Assembly (NCBI GenBank): GCA_039881145.1 | Contig: JAYKKI010000077.1 | Location: 870,501 to 934,500, forward strand | Source: Druceiella hillmani | Taxonomy: Eukaryota; Arthropoda; Insecta; Lepidoptera; Hepialidae | Direction of reading: 5' to 3' | Length of the DNA: 64,000 bases | Shown: piece after piece, positions 1-11,660 of the stretch | How positions within the stretch are numbered: the first letter of the stretch is position 1 | How the letters are laid out: each line of letters opens with the position of its first letter | Made by a program: the position numbers and the translations under genes | Notes under the pieces: generated by a model | What the model was told of the DNA's origin: nothing | What the model saw: only the letters and a program-made list of their open reading frames with translations | The model's database searches: none

Positions 1-294
1 CTTAGGAATGAGAGTCCAGGAAAGTTATCCAGAACTAAAGAGCATAACGTCATCGCAAAGAACTAAAAGAGCAGGGTTTGAATTGAGCTTGAGGAATAAT
101 ATGAAATTCATTTCCTTTTTTTTTTTTAATCAACTTAACATATTTTGTTACAAGAATTATTATTTTTAAGCTTACTGATGACGCATCTGATTAACATATT
201 GTATTTTACTTGTTTTTTTGTTCCTATCATTATCCAATGTATAACAAGTTTTGTTTGATTCCTTCGTTTCCTTCATTTCTACATTTACTTTTAG
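1..294. other. left-edge AT-rich sequence
   Basis: An open frame runs on the + strand from position 2 to about 131, but it has no recognisable domain and I cannot place it in the adjacent receptor. A good pyrimidine tract followed by AG ends at 294 and is the acceptor of the candidate exon beginning at 295. Nothing else is supported here. Confidence 0.4.
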
Positions 295-705
295 TTTCCT
301 TATGTACTTCTAACATGTTATGCCCTGTACACCGGTATAATTTTTAAGTGTATACTAGTATCATTATAAGTAAACTGAATAGAGATAATCACTTTTAAGT
401 TGGTTTACATTTTTCTTTTTTTCAACTTGTCTAGCATTTTCATTAACTACTGGTTACCAGTTCATAATGTCCAATTGAAAATATTAGACCCCATTAGTTA
501 AAGTCCCATGTATTATTACTGATTACTTTTAAAACAAAAACCATATTTCAGACTTTGAACGAAACACTTTCCATCAGTCTCATGTTATGGTCACTGCGTT
601 ACATTATGTATTTGATAACCGTGTGTCTCCCGTGTGAGAAAATGTACTTACAGATAGAAACTTCAAAATCTCTTTTGACAACAATTCAAGTAGATGGAGA
701 ATTAC
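295..705 (+). pseudogene. Gr-1: partial gustatory receptor (exons 2-3 only)
   Basis: This is a fragment of an insect gustatory receptor (7tm_7), a membrane channel of taste neurons. The exon at 552-705 follows a TTTCAG acceptor and stops at a GTAAGT donor in phase 1. It encodes 51 codons plus one base, including a TM6-like helix and the family-like stretch LPCEKMYLQIETSKSLLTTI. Its length (154 nt) equals exon 3 of the intact gene at 33444-35343. Upstream, 295-369 has a strong acceptor and a hydrophobic reading (FPYVLLTCYALYTGIIF) like the 78-nt TM5 exon of the sister genes. However, its last codon reads TAA and its donor is GTAAAC, so it may be damaged. Exon 1 would lie off the left edge. I found no final exon with the TY-x5-QF signature downstream. 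The exon 3 assignment is good; functionality is doubtful. Confidence 0.7.
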
Positions 706-1683
706 GTAAGTGAACACTTTTTCTTTATTTATAAAAAATTGTTATGGTCCTTTCACATTCCTTCAATGTAATTGCTGAAGAATTTGAATGGGTTTTAAAT
801 TCTTAAGTTAAGTGTTTTTGTTGACATGCCATTTAACAAAAGTGAAGAGCGTTTGTTGAAAACCAATTTAGCAATATTTTATTTTCTTTATACAGTTACC
901 TTTATTGAATACAGTCTTAGCCCATAACTGGACAGAGCCACAGATTATTTAGTTAATAAGATTTCAGAAAACTATCGAATGCAGACACTCAGGATGCGCT
1001 TTCTGTATATATGTTTAGTTGATTCTATAATTTTTGGGGGGAAACAATTCTACCTAAAATTCAGTTCTGTGTCGAGGGAAGGCCACCTTATCTTTATAAA
1101 TTACTTCAAAGCGATGAGTTGGTAGACAGATTAGATATATGTAGGTTTTGCCTGTTGTCTGCCATTATTTTGTAACCATTTTAGTTGGAATGGAAACCCA
1201 GAATTATCATTGGCTATTATCTAAGGCTGATGAAGAGTTGAATATATGGCACAGGTTTAGAAGTTATTCTAATTTATTTATTCCTCAATTACGTTAAGAT
1301 AACTTTCACCGCATAATCTAAGGAAATATTTTTGGAGATGTTTATCCTCAAGGGTATTCTGATTTTAATATATTTAATCTCAACTTTATCATACGAGTAA
1401 TATTATATACTTGAAGACGTTATATCAGGTGCTTATTAATGATTAGAGTGCTTATCAAAAGTCATATTTTAAATATTAATATTAGACGCCCTTCTGAATG
1501 CTTTCTTTTACACCTCAATTACCCTTGTGCGGATACATTTGCAAATCGTTTTCTACAACTTGCACATAAATCCTACCTCATCAATTTTACAATTTACCTG
1601 GTATCTTATTTTAATAACACGATGTAGTGAAGTTCTGTCTAGATTTATTCTTTCAATAGTTATCATATATGAAAGTATTAAAT
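706..1683. other. non-coding / unexplained
   Basis: This stretch should contain the last exon of the receptor at 295-705 if that gene were complete, but no frame with the C-terminal signature was found. An open frame of about 60 codons near 918-1125 (+) has no family resemblance. No RNA gene or repeat is seen. Confidence 0.4.
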
Positions 1684-1730
1684 AAACACAATTAATTATA
1701 CTTTTCATGAAAGTATAATTAATTGTGTTT
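1684..1730. repeat. perfect 21-bp inverted repeat (hairpin)
   Basis: Arms 1684-1704 and 1710-1730 are exact reverse complements around the 5-nt loop TCATG. The arms are AT-rich. The hairpin is not attached to any recognised element and could be a MITE core or a small hairpin RNA. Confidence 0.75.
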
Positions 1731-2117
1731 GTTTAATAACTAGATAGAAAATCATGTATTGAAACAAATTAAAATGTGACTCTAAACCAATTAAACAAAT
1801 TAGAAAAACAATATTCACAACGAGAAATATCAAAATATAAATTTCCATGACATTGCAGCATAATATAGTTAATTTAGAGAAAAATTATATTAAATAAAAA
1901 CATGATTTTTGACATTTATTGGAGAGATATAGATGTTTTTTGGCATAATAGAGGAAGGGATAAGGTATCTATAGTATCCTCAAATTAAAGTTATTTTAAA
2001 ATGATTGAACGTAATTATTACAAAATACACACACTACTTTTTTCTTATTAAATTCCGCAAGAAGTTTCATCTACATAATTTGGAGTGACTTAAAGCCAGC
2101 AACAAGTGTATTCATAG
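1731..2117. other. AT-rich flank of the Helitron
   Basis: No gene is seen. The 5' TC end of the Helitron that ends at 3106 may lie in this stretch, but I could not identify it. Confidence 0.3.
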
Positions 2118-2162
2118 AACTTAAGCGAAGAAAGACAAAATATAATAAGAGAAAATGCCCGA

Positions 2163-2843
2163 TTGAGACAACGCGTGAGCACACGAAGATCATTGGCATC
2201 ATACAATCGCTTGGCATTCCAATATGATCCCACTGCAAACTACAGTGATGATGACAATTTAGATATTGGATCAATGACGACTGTATGCCGATATTGCAAT
2301 GCGTTAAAGTTCAAAAGAGAAACGGCTAGATTGTGCTGCGCAAGTGGAAAAGTCAAACTGGATCCATTACTTACACCACCACAGCCACTTTTTCTTCAAC
2401 GCATCCTTGAATACAATAACTGCTTTCGCATGACTTGCAAAGTAATAGTAGTAATAATATTGCCTAATTTGAATCCACCGCGACTTTGCAATGGTACTCG
2501 ACTTGCGGTGAAAAGACTTATGCCGAATTTGATTGAGGCAACCATTATTAACGGAAAGTACGCAGGTGAAAATGTATGTATTCCTCGAGTACCAATGATT
2601 CCGACTGATCTTCCGTTTGACTTCAAACGTTTGCAATTTCCGGTTCACCTTGCGTTCGCAATGACAATTAACAAGTCGCAAGGCCAATCGCTTAGTGTTT
2701 GCGGGATAAATTTAGAAAATCATTGTTTTTCACATGGGCAGCTATACGTTGCGTGTTCACGAGTTGGGAAACCATCCGCTTTGTTTGTGTTAACGTCAGA
2801 CGAAAAAACAAAAAATGTGGTTTACCAAAGAGCATTTCAATGA
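2163..2843 (+). pseudogene. Helitron Rep/helicase ORF with large in-frame deletion
   Basis: The 226-codon frame stays open, and in fact extends upstream to about 2118. Residues 1 to about 95 carry the Helitron N-terminal region, including YDPTANYSDDDNLDIGSMTT and ARLCCASGKVKL. Residues from about 100 are the PIF1/RecD-like C-terminal helicase part, with AMTINKSQGQSL (motif V) and YVACSRV (motif VI). The join falls around 2440-2465. A complete Helitron protein is well over 1000 residues, so the HUH endonuclease and the Walker A part of the helicase have been removed while the frame was kept. The first ATG is not at a typical Helitron start. A translated chimeric peptide is possible but would have no transposition activity. 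Confidence 0.8.
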
Positions 2844-3077
2844 AACGGAAAATTTGCGGACACGTATAACGCTTCGATTCAGTATTTACTTTGGATTCAC
2901 TTTAATTTTTTACTTAGAGAAGTTCAACTAAATTACATTTCATTTTTGTAATCGAAATGAATTCATTACTGTTGTGAAATGAAATAAAATTTTTCCTTTT
3001 CAAATATAAAAAAAAAAAAAATTTTCTTCATCTTTTAATCCCCAAACGAAATGTTACAAAAAACGAAGCCATCTGGT

Positions 3078-3105
3078 GGCGAAACGGAGTTCGCCGGGTT
3101 TGCTA

Positions 3106-3106
<1 letters not shown>
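3078..3106 (+). terminator. Helitron 3' terminal hairpin and CTAG
   Basis: GGCGAA pairs with TTCGCC around a 6-nt loop, followed after a short spacer by CTAG. This is the rolling-circle termination signature of Helitrons. Confidence 0.8.

Positions 3107-3170
<64 letters not shown>
3107..3170. repeat. (TA)n microsatellite
   Basis: An almost pure TA run with small TACATACA interruptions lies immediately after the Helitron CTAG end. This suggests insertion into, or expansion from, a TA-rich target. Confidence 0.95.
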
Positions 3171-3176
<6 letters not shown>

Positions 3177-3249
3177 ATTTAAATGTAATTCAATTTATAT
3201 GGAAATTTTTTTGCCTTCAAGTGTTGGTGTAAATTCGCGAGACTCACTT

Positions 3250-4833
3250 TTATGAAACTGATTTGTGTGCTGATGTTTTGTCCAACATTTGTGCAGTTTC
3301 TGTTGCAGCTTTAGCTGCCACCTTAACTATATGAGTGTGATAAAGGAAACGCAAACAAGTTATACGGGTTTTTTCTTCTTGGGAGATGAAAAATTTAAAC
3401 TCTTCATTAGAAACTTCTTTCAAAATTGAAGGTTTAGTAACATTAGTTTGCCAGATAATAAGGTCAGTCAAAACTAATACGCTTATTTTATGTGAGAAAC
3501 CTGGAAGAACTTTAGCACGTGCATTTAGGACACGACACGGAGACATTCTCCGATACGCTTTCAAGAATCTGACAGCATTGCTAACAGATTTTCTAAATGG
3601 ATTAAGTAATTATTTCGTCTTATAGAATCAACAATTAATTTTAATTTTATGGATAAGTGAAGAAATATGGAAATTAAGTCCCATAAATGTCTTCCTCCAT
3701 TTTTGCAAATGGGATGGCTTTTAATATAAAACCATATTGATATAAATATTTTGACGGCATAAGTTGCAAAAGTAAAGAGTTTTCAGAAGGAACTCATCTT
3801 GCACGGCTAGAATTTGATCAGTTTCTTAAGCCACCTAGCAAAAGACATTTTCCAGGCTCCTATTAGGTAAGCCATTACCAGATGTAAATACTCTATACAA
3901 ATATAGTCGATCGAACTAAAAACTTTTGTACATCATATAAAATATTTTGAAATTTAATAATAGCCTTCGTTCTAGCATTTCAAAGCTTTTCCTCGAAATG
4001 CTCGTTGATCAAAAGCTGTACTAGCACTGATCACGAAACAGCCATTTTGTTCATAAGAAGTAAGCAAGTGACTGACTGTAAAAATGTTTTCAGCGTTTTT
4101 TTCTATTGATCCTGATATGCCACAAAATGATAAAACTTTACCGCTTGTATAAAGGTGTCCTCTAGCCATAAAATGATTCATTGATTTATCTTCTATAATA
4201 AAAATATTTGTAATTGCTCTTTTTACATAAATTGGTTACTCTGGATGATGGAGTCAAAAAGCTCTAACATTTGCTATCTGGCTCCTCGATTATTAAAACA
4301 ATTTCTTTGTAATTTCTGTTGTTAATTTTATTGTAATTTCTGTGCCTTGTTTTTGTAATAATCAACATTTAAATTTTTTGGCCATCAAAGTACAGTGCAA
4401 GTACATGTGAAATTTTATCTTTCTTTGCAATATTTTTAAAGCCTTCTTTCTTTCTCTTCTCAACTTATTTTTCTTAACAATTTTAGCATTTTAACTTGTG
4501 AAATAAAGTTGTTGAAACCCCGCATCGATCCCGCTTAGAGATATGTGAAACACTTAATGGAAACTGTTTATCTTTCTTGACTTTGACTGGTTGAAAATAT
4601 TTATTATCACCCTTTGCGGTAATAGATTTTGCGGCTGAAGAAGAAGTGTTGACGAGAGGAGTAGCGAAAGTTGACAATTCGATGCTGGTGTGTAGGTGAA
4701 AACTTTTGACTGTATCGTTTAAGTTTTTAGACTTCCTTGATTTAAATTTTTTTAAGAATTGATAGTTTCGTGCAAGAATTGAAAGTTTGGTGACATTTTT
4801 CTTTCCTCTATTTTTAACATATGTCTCACCCAT
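3250..4833 (-). pseudogene. decayed member of an unnamed multicopy (probably transposon-borne) protein family
   Basis: Three open segments on the - strand (4833-4483, 4181-3972, 3564-3250) plus stop-ridden sequence between them appear to be one degenerate gene. Visible landmarks are a basic N-terminal part, then SHISKRDRCGVST. Between the open pieces, in shifted frames, are readings like VLIIEEPDSKC and YFDGQK. The C-terminal segment carries KEVSNEEFKFFI and LYHTHIVKVAAKAATETAQM. From memory this order resembles a widespread uncharacterised protein found in many copies in arthropod genomes (RDRxGVS, then EEPGS, then FPCHTQxVERxV near the end). I cannot name its function. Multiple stops and frame changes make it a pseudogene. 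It could instead be an unrelated decayed transposase. Confidence 0.4.
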
Positions 4834-5730
4834 TCATAATATTTCATTATGTCTTCAAAGTTCGTGAAATGTTATTCTTAAAGTCACTCGTGCCACCAAA
4901 TATAGGCTACTTCATAACACTGGTATAATTCATGAAAAAAATCACAATTACTCATGCCACTTTCTTGTTAGACACAGCGCAAAATATAACTAACAAGTTG
5001 CGTTTCAGTATACCTTTCATAATATATTTACATGTACCCCCGAGCGTTTTGTTCACTATTTCGATGTTATTTTCTAATTACAGATAATATTTTAATATGA
5101 TCATAAACGCAACATAAAGCTTATGTTAAAACACCTTTGAAAATTAATTACTAAATTGAAATTTTGAAGCTAATCCAGATACAGTTGCATTTTTTTCCTC
5201 CATCACCCAATTGTAGTAATATTTTATATATGTAATGTCAGCCATGGCAACATTATATTAATATTAGGATACATCATCTAAAAAAAATTCCACATTCAAG
5301 TGTATATACTTATATATGTGCATATATATATACATATATAATTAATTCATTCTAAAATGAAATTTTATGAGACTGAATTATATTTCACTCATAACTAAAA
5401 AAAATAATATGAAAACTGAAGTGGATTATTTTACAATTTAATAGACCTATAGGCGATATTCCTAAACATAATACAGTTTAATTTTTCAGTCCTTTAGTTA
5501 GGTACTATCTTTAATTGATAATAAATGGAACGTGTCACGTACTCACGTAACACGTCTCATTTAATATTAATTGAAAGACATACGCAGTTTTAATAAAAAT
5601 ACGAAATACTTGAAATTCCAAGTGTTACAAGCTGCATAATCTACCACAAGAAATAAGTATTTCCAGCGTATTGCAATAAAAATCAATACACTTTAAATTT
5701 CCACGGTTATTTGTTGATTTTTTCATCCTT
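4834..5730. other. intergenic, nothing recognised
   Basis: AT-rich sequence without exons, RNA genes or clear repeats, except a small imperfect palindrome near 5530-5556. Confidence 0.5.
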
Positions 5731-5803
5731 CATTAACATTTCTACTTTATTTAAAATTAACATTTCTAATTTATTTAAAATTAACATTTCTACTTTATTT
5801 CTT
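5731..5803. repeat. 24-bp tandem repeat, three copies
   Basis: The unit beginning ATTAACATTTCTACTTTATT recurs with period 24 (second and third copies start near 5756 and 5780), with single-base differences. Confidence 0.8.
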
Positions 5804-6052
5804 AAATATTACAAATGTATGAAATTCCTTTTTTGTATTTCGTGTAATATATACTGCGCCTTTTCTCCAAATGAGTTATTTTAGGATAATTTGGCAGCAA
5901 ATTTTGGAAGAAAAAAATGGATCAATTTTTTTGTCTTAAGTCAGAAAATATTCTTTATTGGAAATAAATTAGTATTAACAAATTCTTCAACTGTGCGCAA
6001 GAATATAGTCCCAATATAGAAAATATTTGGGACAAAAACGAACAGTTGTAAA

Positions 6053-6174
<122 letters not shown>

Positions 6175-8209
6175 CGATGTAATAAATGTCTCGCCGCCAA
6201 AAAAGGCATTGAAACGAGTATGTCAATGGAAGCGTGTTAAGCCGTTGTTGCGAAAACAATAATGGTTCTGATGCAATTTATTATTCTTAAAATCCATGCT
6301 GAGTGGAAGGAAATAAAATAGCGAATGTTCCGCAAGACGGATTCGCCACTGTACGTGTTATTAGGCCACATCCAGCTAATAGAGAACATTTTTAAAACTA
6401 GATCTCGGGAAATGCTGTCATAACACACGATCTATTCTATTCTATATTTTTAAAATATTATTTTGAATATTGCACACGCTTACTTGGAAGCACCATTTGC
6501 GAAGTCAAAGTTATCTAAAAATCGTCTAGGAAATAATTACAATAAGGCAAATCAAATTGGAAATTAAAACATTTTGTCAAGGAATAAACAAGTTCTGTTT
6601 CTGATGGAAAATATGTGGAATATATTTTGATAACCAGTCCAATAAATAAAATTAAATGTTATCACAAAGAACATATCTCCTTATATAGAACATTCAGAAT
6701 AGAAGTTTATATTATATGGGGTAATAGTAAATTATTTATTATTTCTTGAAGTCAGAATACGATCTAAATATGTCAAGAAATAAATATTAAGTTATTGTTT
6801 TTGTAGAATGGATTATTAAAGAAAAATGGTCAATAGAGACACTTTATTGCAATACTGCAAATGAAGTTTTTGCTAGAATTTTATTCAATAAAATAGTATT
6901 AGTCAATAAAATTAATAATATTTAAAAATTTAATTATATTTGGGACATGGAAGACGAGTTATTAAGCAGCTATTTGAACTAATATATAGTATTTTATAAT
7001 ATATTATATTATTTTATGATATATAATGTATTATTTTTAAACTCACTATTAATTTTGCTTTTTTAAATTTCGATTAACTTAATTTAGAAAAATAAGATTC
7101 ATTATTTATAAATTATAGGACTCTTAATTTCTTAAAAACTACTTAAAGTCTTTAAAACCAACTCGTATTGACGTTTTATTTTTAAAAATTTTGCATATTT
7201 TTTCAACTTAGTTTAAATTGAACGATAATTTTGCCTAAATCCATTAACACTGAAATGACACTATATTTACAGGTATTAGCAGAAGTTAAATTTAATCAAA
7301 TCTTGTAATCAAATTTAAATGAACGTCCTTTTACCATTATTAATTTATTAGAAGGTTTTTTCAACAACCCAAATTTCACATACTCAGTAGATACGAAATA
7401 TGTGGGCTTCAATATTTCTGTATTATATTTATTGCACATAGTATTATTATTAACAAAATTGTGAAAAATTAAACTCAAATATGAAAATATTTCATCGTTG
7501 TTTTACCTATTTTGCTATACTCAAATATAACACAATGTAAATAATTACATATATATTTTCCAAAGTTTATAAAATTATTTCTACATGTTAATGTATATAC
7601 AATATTTTTAATAAATTCCATCGTGTTTAAAAGTTATTGATAATATGTGTTAAGCATAAACACACAAAATATTCAAGTACAAATACATTAAAAAATATGT
7701 TAGAGTATAATTCTGATAACTAATAACCTCAGTAGTTTGTCTAGAAATATTCCTCTGATGTTTCTGGATATATAAATAGTGCAATTTTCCATTATTTGTT
7801 CAGTTTAACACTGAGTTTCAGTGAGAAAAGAATAAAAAATGTATGATAATTTTACGAGGAGCACTCAGAGTGAAATTATTTCATGAATATGGTTTTCAGC
7901 GGACAAATAATATCTTAAAGTATTCTTATGCCAAAATAATACGCAATACACATTATCTGTCGAAATTAAAAAAACATATTTATTGAGACATTTAAATTTC
8001 GATTTAAATTGGTTCTGTAATTGCGCACATGTCATTTTAAAATTATTATGATTTGCCTAAGATATAGGCTGTGTTAAATATTACGTGGTTGTGTATAATT
8101 TACGTCAAAATTTTAGTAATCACTGTTCGTGTTGTTTATAGATTGATTACCTATATTCTGAGTATACCGACTATACCTCTATAAACATACATAACCATAA
8201 ACTCACTTT
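6175..8209. other. intergenic, 3' flank of Gr-2
   Basis: No coding sequence is recognised. A core-promoter-like arrangement is listed separately at 7771-7804. The sequence is strongly AT-rich, with small self-similar ATATTATA stretches around 6980-7030. Confidence 0.4.
7771..7804 (+). promoter_or_regulatory. possible core promoter (TATA + TCAGT)
   Basis: TATAAATA at 7771-7778 is followed about 30 bases later by TCAGT at 7800-7804. This matches the usual spacing of a TATA box and an arthropod initiator. No downstream gene was identified, so it may be chance in AT-rich DNA. Confidence 0.2.
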
Positions 8210-8739
8210 TTAGGTTAGTCCATATAATTGTAAATAGACAATAACGTATTGGGTTACTAAACCCGTGAAACTAAGCAATAGCGACGCCTCAATACTAAAC
8301 AAATTGCAAGCAGACAGATCACCCATTCCACATGTCTCCAATATTTTGAGGTTGTAAGAAATTTGACGCTGTTCACCTGTTGGGAAAAATTAAAACAACA
8401 TTAAATAAAGTAAAAACATAAAAGCTACAAAACTTCAATACTTAGAGTTATTAAACGCTCGACCATTGCAACTTTTCCAATACTATTTTATGATGAAAAT
8501 TGCTACGAAATTTGCTTAATTCTCTTTTTCATTTGAAAGTTCATTGATAATTAAGAAAGAGAACTAAGAAGCTATATAATAAAACTTTGCTGAAGAAAGT
8601 CAATAGACAACTAACCGCAGTAAGTAAAAATAGCAAACCATCATAAATCAATAAGTTTCTCACTAAAATTACTGTAGATAGTAGAAGTCACTTTGAAAAG
8701 ATATTAAATATTTTAAACGACAGAAAAACTAATGGGTGA

Positions 8740-9720
8740 TGATCTCGAAAAAGTTTGGAAGAAGCAAATATATTTACTCAATATGTTGAAGCAAATTGCA
8801 CTCAAATAAGAGAGTTGAACCCCTGTCACGTCCTAATTTCAATGTTCATCTTAAAAGAATTCAATTAACATTTCTAAGAGAGTTGCTGTCACTGATAAAA
8901 CGCAAGGATTTTCTTTTATACGTAAGACAGTTAAACGTTTTCAATAAACATTTTGATTAAGTTAATGGCTTTGATCAATGCCTGTACGGCTACACGGTGT
9001 CGCAGATGCATGAAAACAGCCAAAGTTTCCATGATGTCTAAACCTCGAAAAAAATCAACCGAAGTGAATTCATATCGATTAATATCACCTGATATCATCT
9101 CAAAAATTTGAGTTCAGAAATAATCACTAGACAATTGACCAGATTAATTTTCTTACTGATGTTATCGAAAAAGTATTAAGGAATAGAAATATATACTTTT
9201 CTGTCTTCTCGTATGTGTGGTGTAGATATTTGAAAGAATTTTACATGAAGGCCTACTTTACAATTTAAGATGATTCCTAATCATTTATCAACTATTCAAA
9301 TTTTGCCAGAATAATCGATACTTCCAAATTAAACATACATATTCGGTTTCAGATTTAAAGTCGATTAAGGCCTCCCAATGGGAAGTGCCCTGGGTCTAGT
9401 CTTGTATTGGCATTATATGAATGATATAGAAACAACCTTTTATCGTACTTTCTCTGATGATATGGCAAACATGCATTTTTTCTGATGATATGGCAAACAT
9501 GGCATTGGAAGATCTGTGAAAGATTCATCAGGAGAGGATTTATGGAAGGACATTTGTACTATATTCTCAACAAAATGGCCATTAGCATGAAAAAACGGCA
9601 AATTAAACTGAACGAATCTAAATCGACACATATTCATTTCACAAAAGAACATTTCATTTTATACAATGTCATAATTAAAAACATTGTATATTACTATTGA
9701 CGCCAAGCTTTAACAGAAGA
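8740..9720 (+). mobile_element. jockey-clade LINE reverse transcriptase relic
   Basis: A decayed non-LTR retrotransposon lying in intron 3 of Gr-2. In several frames one can read, in order, SLEEANIFTQYVEANCTQ, KTAKVSMMSKPRKK, ERILHEGLLYNLR, GLPMGSALGLVLYWHYMND, then a duplicated FSDDMANM (the FADD catalytic box, with S for A) and RQIKLNESKSTHIHFT. This is the motif order of jockey-type reverse transcriptases (RT domains 0-7). Numerous stops and frame changes, and a local duplication of the SDDMANM coding segment (9445-9500), show it is dead. No 5' endonuclease, poly-A tail or target duplication was found. Confidence 0.75.
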
Positions 9721-10138
9721 GCACATTAAAAAGAAAGGTGATTAATTAAATATCAAGTTCAAAAAATGTAATGGGTGCTCGGTTTTATTTCTGAGCTATC
9801 GATATAAAATTAGCCCCGGAAGTGGACGTGGAGGCAGGACGTGGAACATATTTATTACTCTGAGGTTATAGAAATCTGAGGTTATAGACTGAAATAAAGT
9901 TTTCAAAATAAAGTGTTTAACTGTGTATTTAAACTACGTTGTACGTTTGTATCTACGGTCTCCATCGCGATCTTGAAATTGTGCTCGTAGAGAACATTAT
10001 AAGTGAATTTCCTAATTCTCAACCAAAGAGACTCTAAAATTACATCAACACCTGAATGCGAAAAATATCACTAAACGACTCAAACGGATAAAACCATTTG
10101 AACTTGATGAACACTAGAACGCTAAGTGATTCGGTAGA

Positions 10139-10231
10139 AATATATGTGTGTATACGTCATACAACAATCAAATATATGTGTGTATACGTCATACAACAAT
10201 CAAATATATGTGTGTATATGCCACACAACAA
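10139..10231. repeat. 32-bp tandem repeat, three copies
   Basis: Unit AAATATATGTGTGTATACGT plus CATACAACAATC. Copies start near 10139, 10171 and 10203. The third copy has diverged. It lies in intron 3 of Gr-2. Confidence 0.85.
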
Positions 10232-10895
10232 ATGGAAGACGAAGAGAAGCAGAAATACATAGTTACACTTTATTTATTTATATGTGTCTGAACAATACAA
10301 TAATAATTATATAAGGATATAATTTTGCCTAGTAAAATTCAAAATTAACACAAACTCAAAATCACTCAAAATTCCAAAAAAAACTCAAAATTAGTCATAA
10401 AATAAGTGATAGTACTCAACAGTATAAAAGAAGCACGCGGTGAATGAGACGAGTAGGACGTGTCGAAAGAAAATGTGAAACGAAAATAAAGAATAAAATC
10501 AACACCTGTGTAACAGCATAATTTAAAATAAAGTACAGTCAGTAATATTCATCAAACGTAAAGAAAATTAAACAGAATGTAGGATAATAAAATTTATAGA
10601 ATTAGAACAATGAACTAATTAAATGAAACAATTTTTTTTTAAATTAAGACAATTTCAAGTTATTACATGTCTTACCTTTTCGTGTGTTCTTTATAAATAA
10701 TAATTAAATATGACATTAGGTGGTGTTCGGTTAACATTTCGGCCATGTGGTTTTACATTAAATAATACATATATAAATACACATTATTTATTAAAAAGGC
10801 ATATTGAAAAATAGGTAAAATAAGATGTTCAAGATTTAATTTTTTTCTTTATTTTAAAAATAGTCGATTGGAAATAAAAGGAAATAAAAAAAATG
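10232..10895. other. intron sequence, nothing recognised
   Basis: AT-rich sequence inside intron 3 of Gr-2. I see no exon or element here. Confidence 0.4.
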
Positions 10896-10936
10896 ACACA
10901 ACATCAAACCCATGGTTATATGGTTTGATGTTGTGT
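10896..10936. repeat. 15-bp inverted repeat hairpin
   Basis: ACACAACATCAAACC (10896-10910) pairs with GGTTTGATGTTGTGT (10922-10936) around an 11-nt loop. It lies upstream of the Tc1-like relic and could be part of its non-coding region. Confidence 0.8.
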
Positions 10937-11099
10937 TATTTATTTAAAAACAAAAGTTTATATAATTTTTGTTACTTTTGTTACTTTTTAATTGTCTCAA
11001 TATAATTCTGGTGATGAATTTTATCACGTACTTTAGGGATTGGGTTTTTTACAACTCTTCTTGAAGAAAGTTATAATCAATTTTACATTTCGCAACAGT

Positions 11100-11660
11100 T
11101 TGATGTAAGTCGTTTTATTGGACAGAGGATCGAAGAAAAATTTTAGAAGAGCGGTTCCATCATAAGAGGACCTGGATTAGAAAAAAACCATGCACTGAGC
11201 TCGAGAATGACCCGTACATTGTGAGACAAGTTGATGAAATCGAAAGTCTACCCACACAAATACCATAATCGTTCTGTAAAAAGTAAGAGACGTAAGTGTT
11301 AGCCGGTGTAATGTCAGAACAACGCCGTATTCCAAGTCTAAAGTTTGTTCAAAATGGTGTGACATGGAGTGACGTGGAATGGAGTAAAGCCAGCGCAAAG
11401 TTCCGACCTTAGTCTTATTGAGCATACGTTTGACATTTTAAAATGGTGTTTAAAGCTCAATGTCCAGTTCCACGGAACACGCAAAAGCTACAAACAATTA
11501 TTAAGTGTGAATGGGGGCGTATTCCTCAAGAAACTATTGACAGCCTCATCCAGGGCATGCCAGGAAGAATTGCAGCAGTCTCTTCCGGAAAAGGAGGCCA
11601 TATTCGACACTATTTTTTTTCTTGCAACTTTCTTTTAAACAAAGGATATTGCCAATAGAA
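11100..11660 (+). mobile_element. Tc1-like transposase C-terminal relic
   Basis: Decayed DD34E-type transposase sequence in intron 3 of Gr-2. Frame 11369-11638 carries KPAQSSDLSLIEHTFDILKW, the usual WPAQSPDLNPIEHLWD box that holds the second/third catalytic acids (the E of IEH is present). The overlapping frame 11443-11658 carries the tail, IPQETIDSLIQGMPGRIAAV and GKGGHIRHY. A frameshift of one base lies between the two frames. The N-terminal helix-turn-helix part and terminal inverted repeats were not found, so only the 3' part of an element survives. Confidence 0.75.

Larger units (their letters stand above)
2118..3106 (+). mobile_element. internally deleted Helitron
   Basis: A rolling-circle (Helitron) transposon copy. 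The coding part fuses the N-terminal Helitron-ORF region to the C-terminal helicase motifs. The 3' end is classical: a stem of 6 bp (3078-3083 with 3090-3095) is followed by CTAG at 3103-3106 and then a T, consistent with insertion between A and T. The 5' TC end could not be located, so the left boundary is the beginning of the open frame. The right end abuts a (TA)n tract. The copy is non-autonomous because the Rep (HUH) domain and most of the helicase are missing. Confidence 0.8.

Noticed and set aside
918..1125. Open frame considered as the last exon of Gr-1
   Set aside because: Lacks the TY-x5-QF ending and has no fitting phase-1 acceptor.
9440..9652. Minus-strand open frame of 70 codons
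   Set aside because: Complement of the jockey RT relic.
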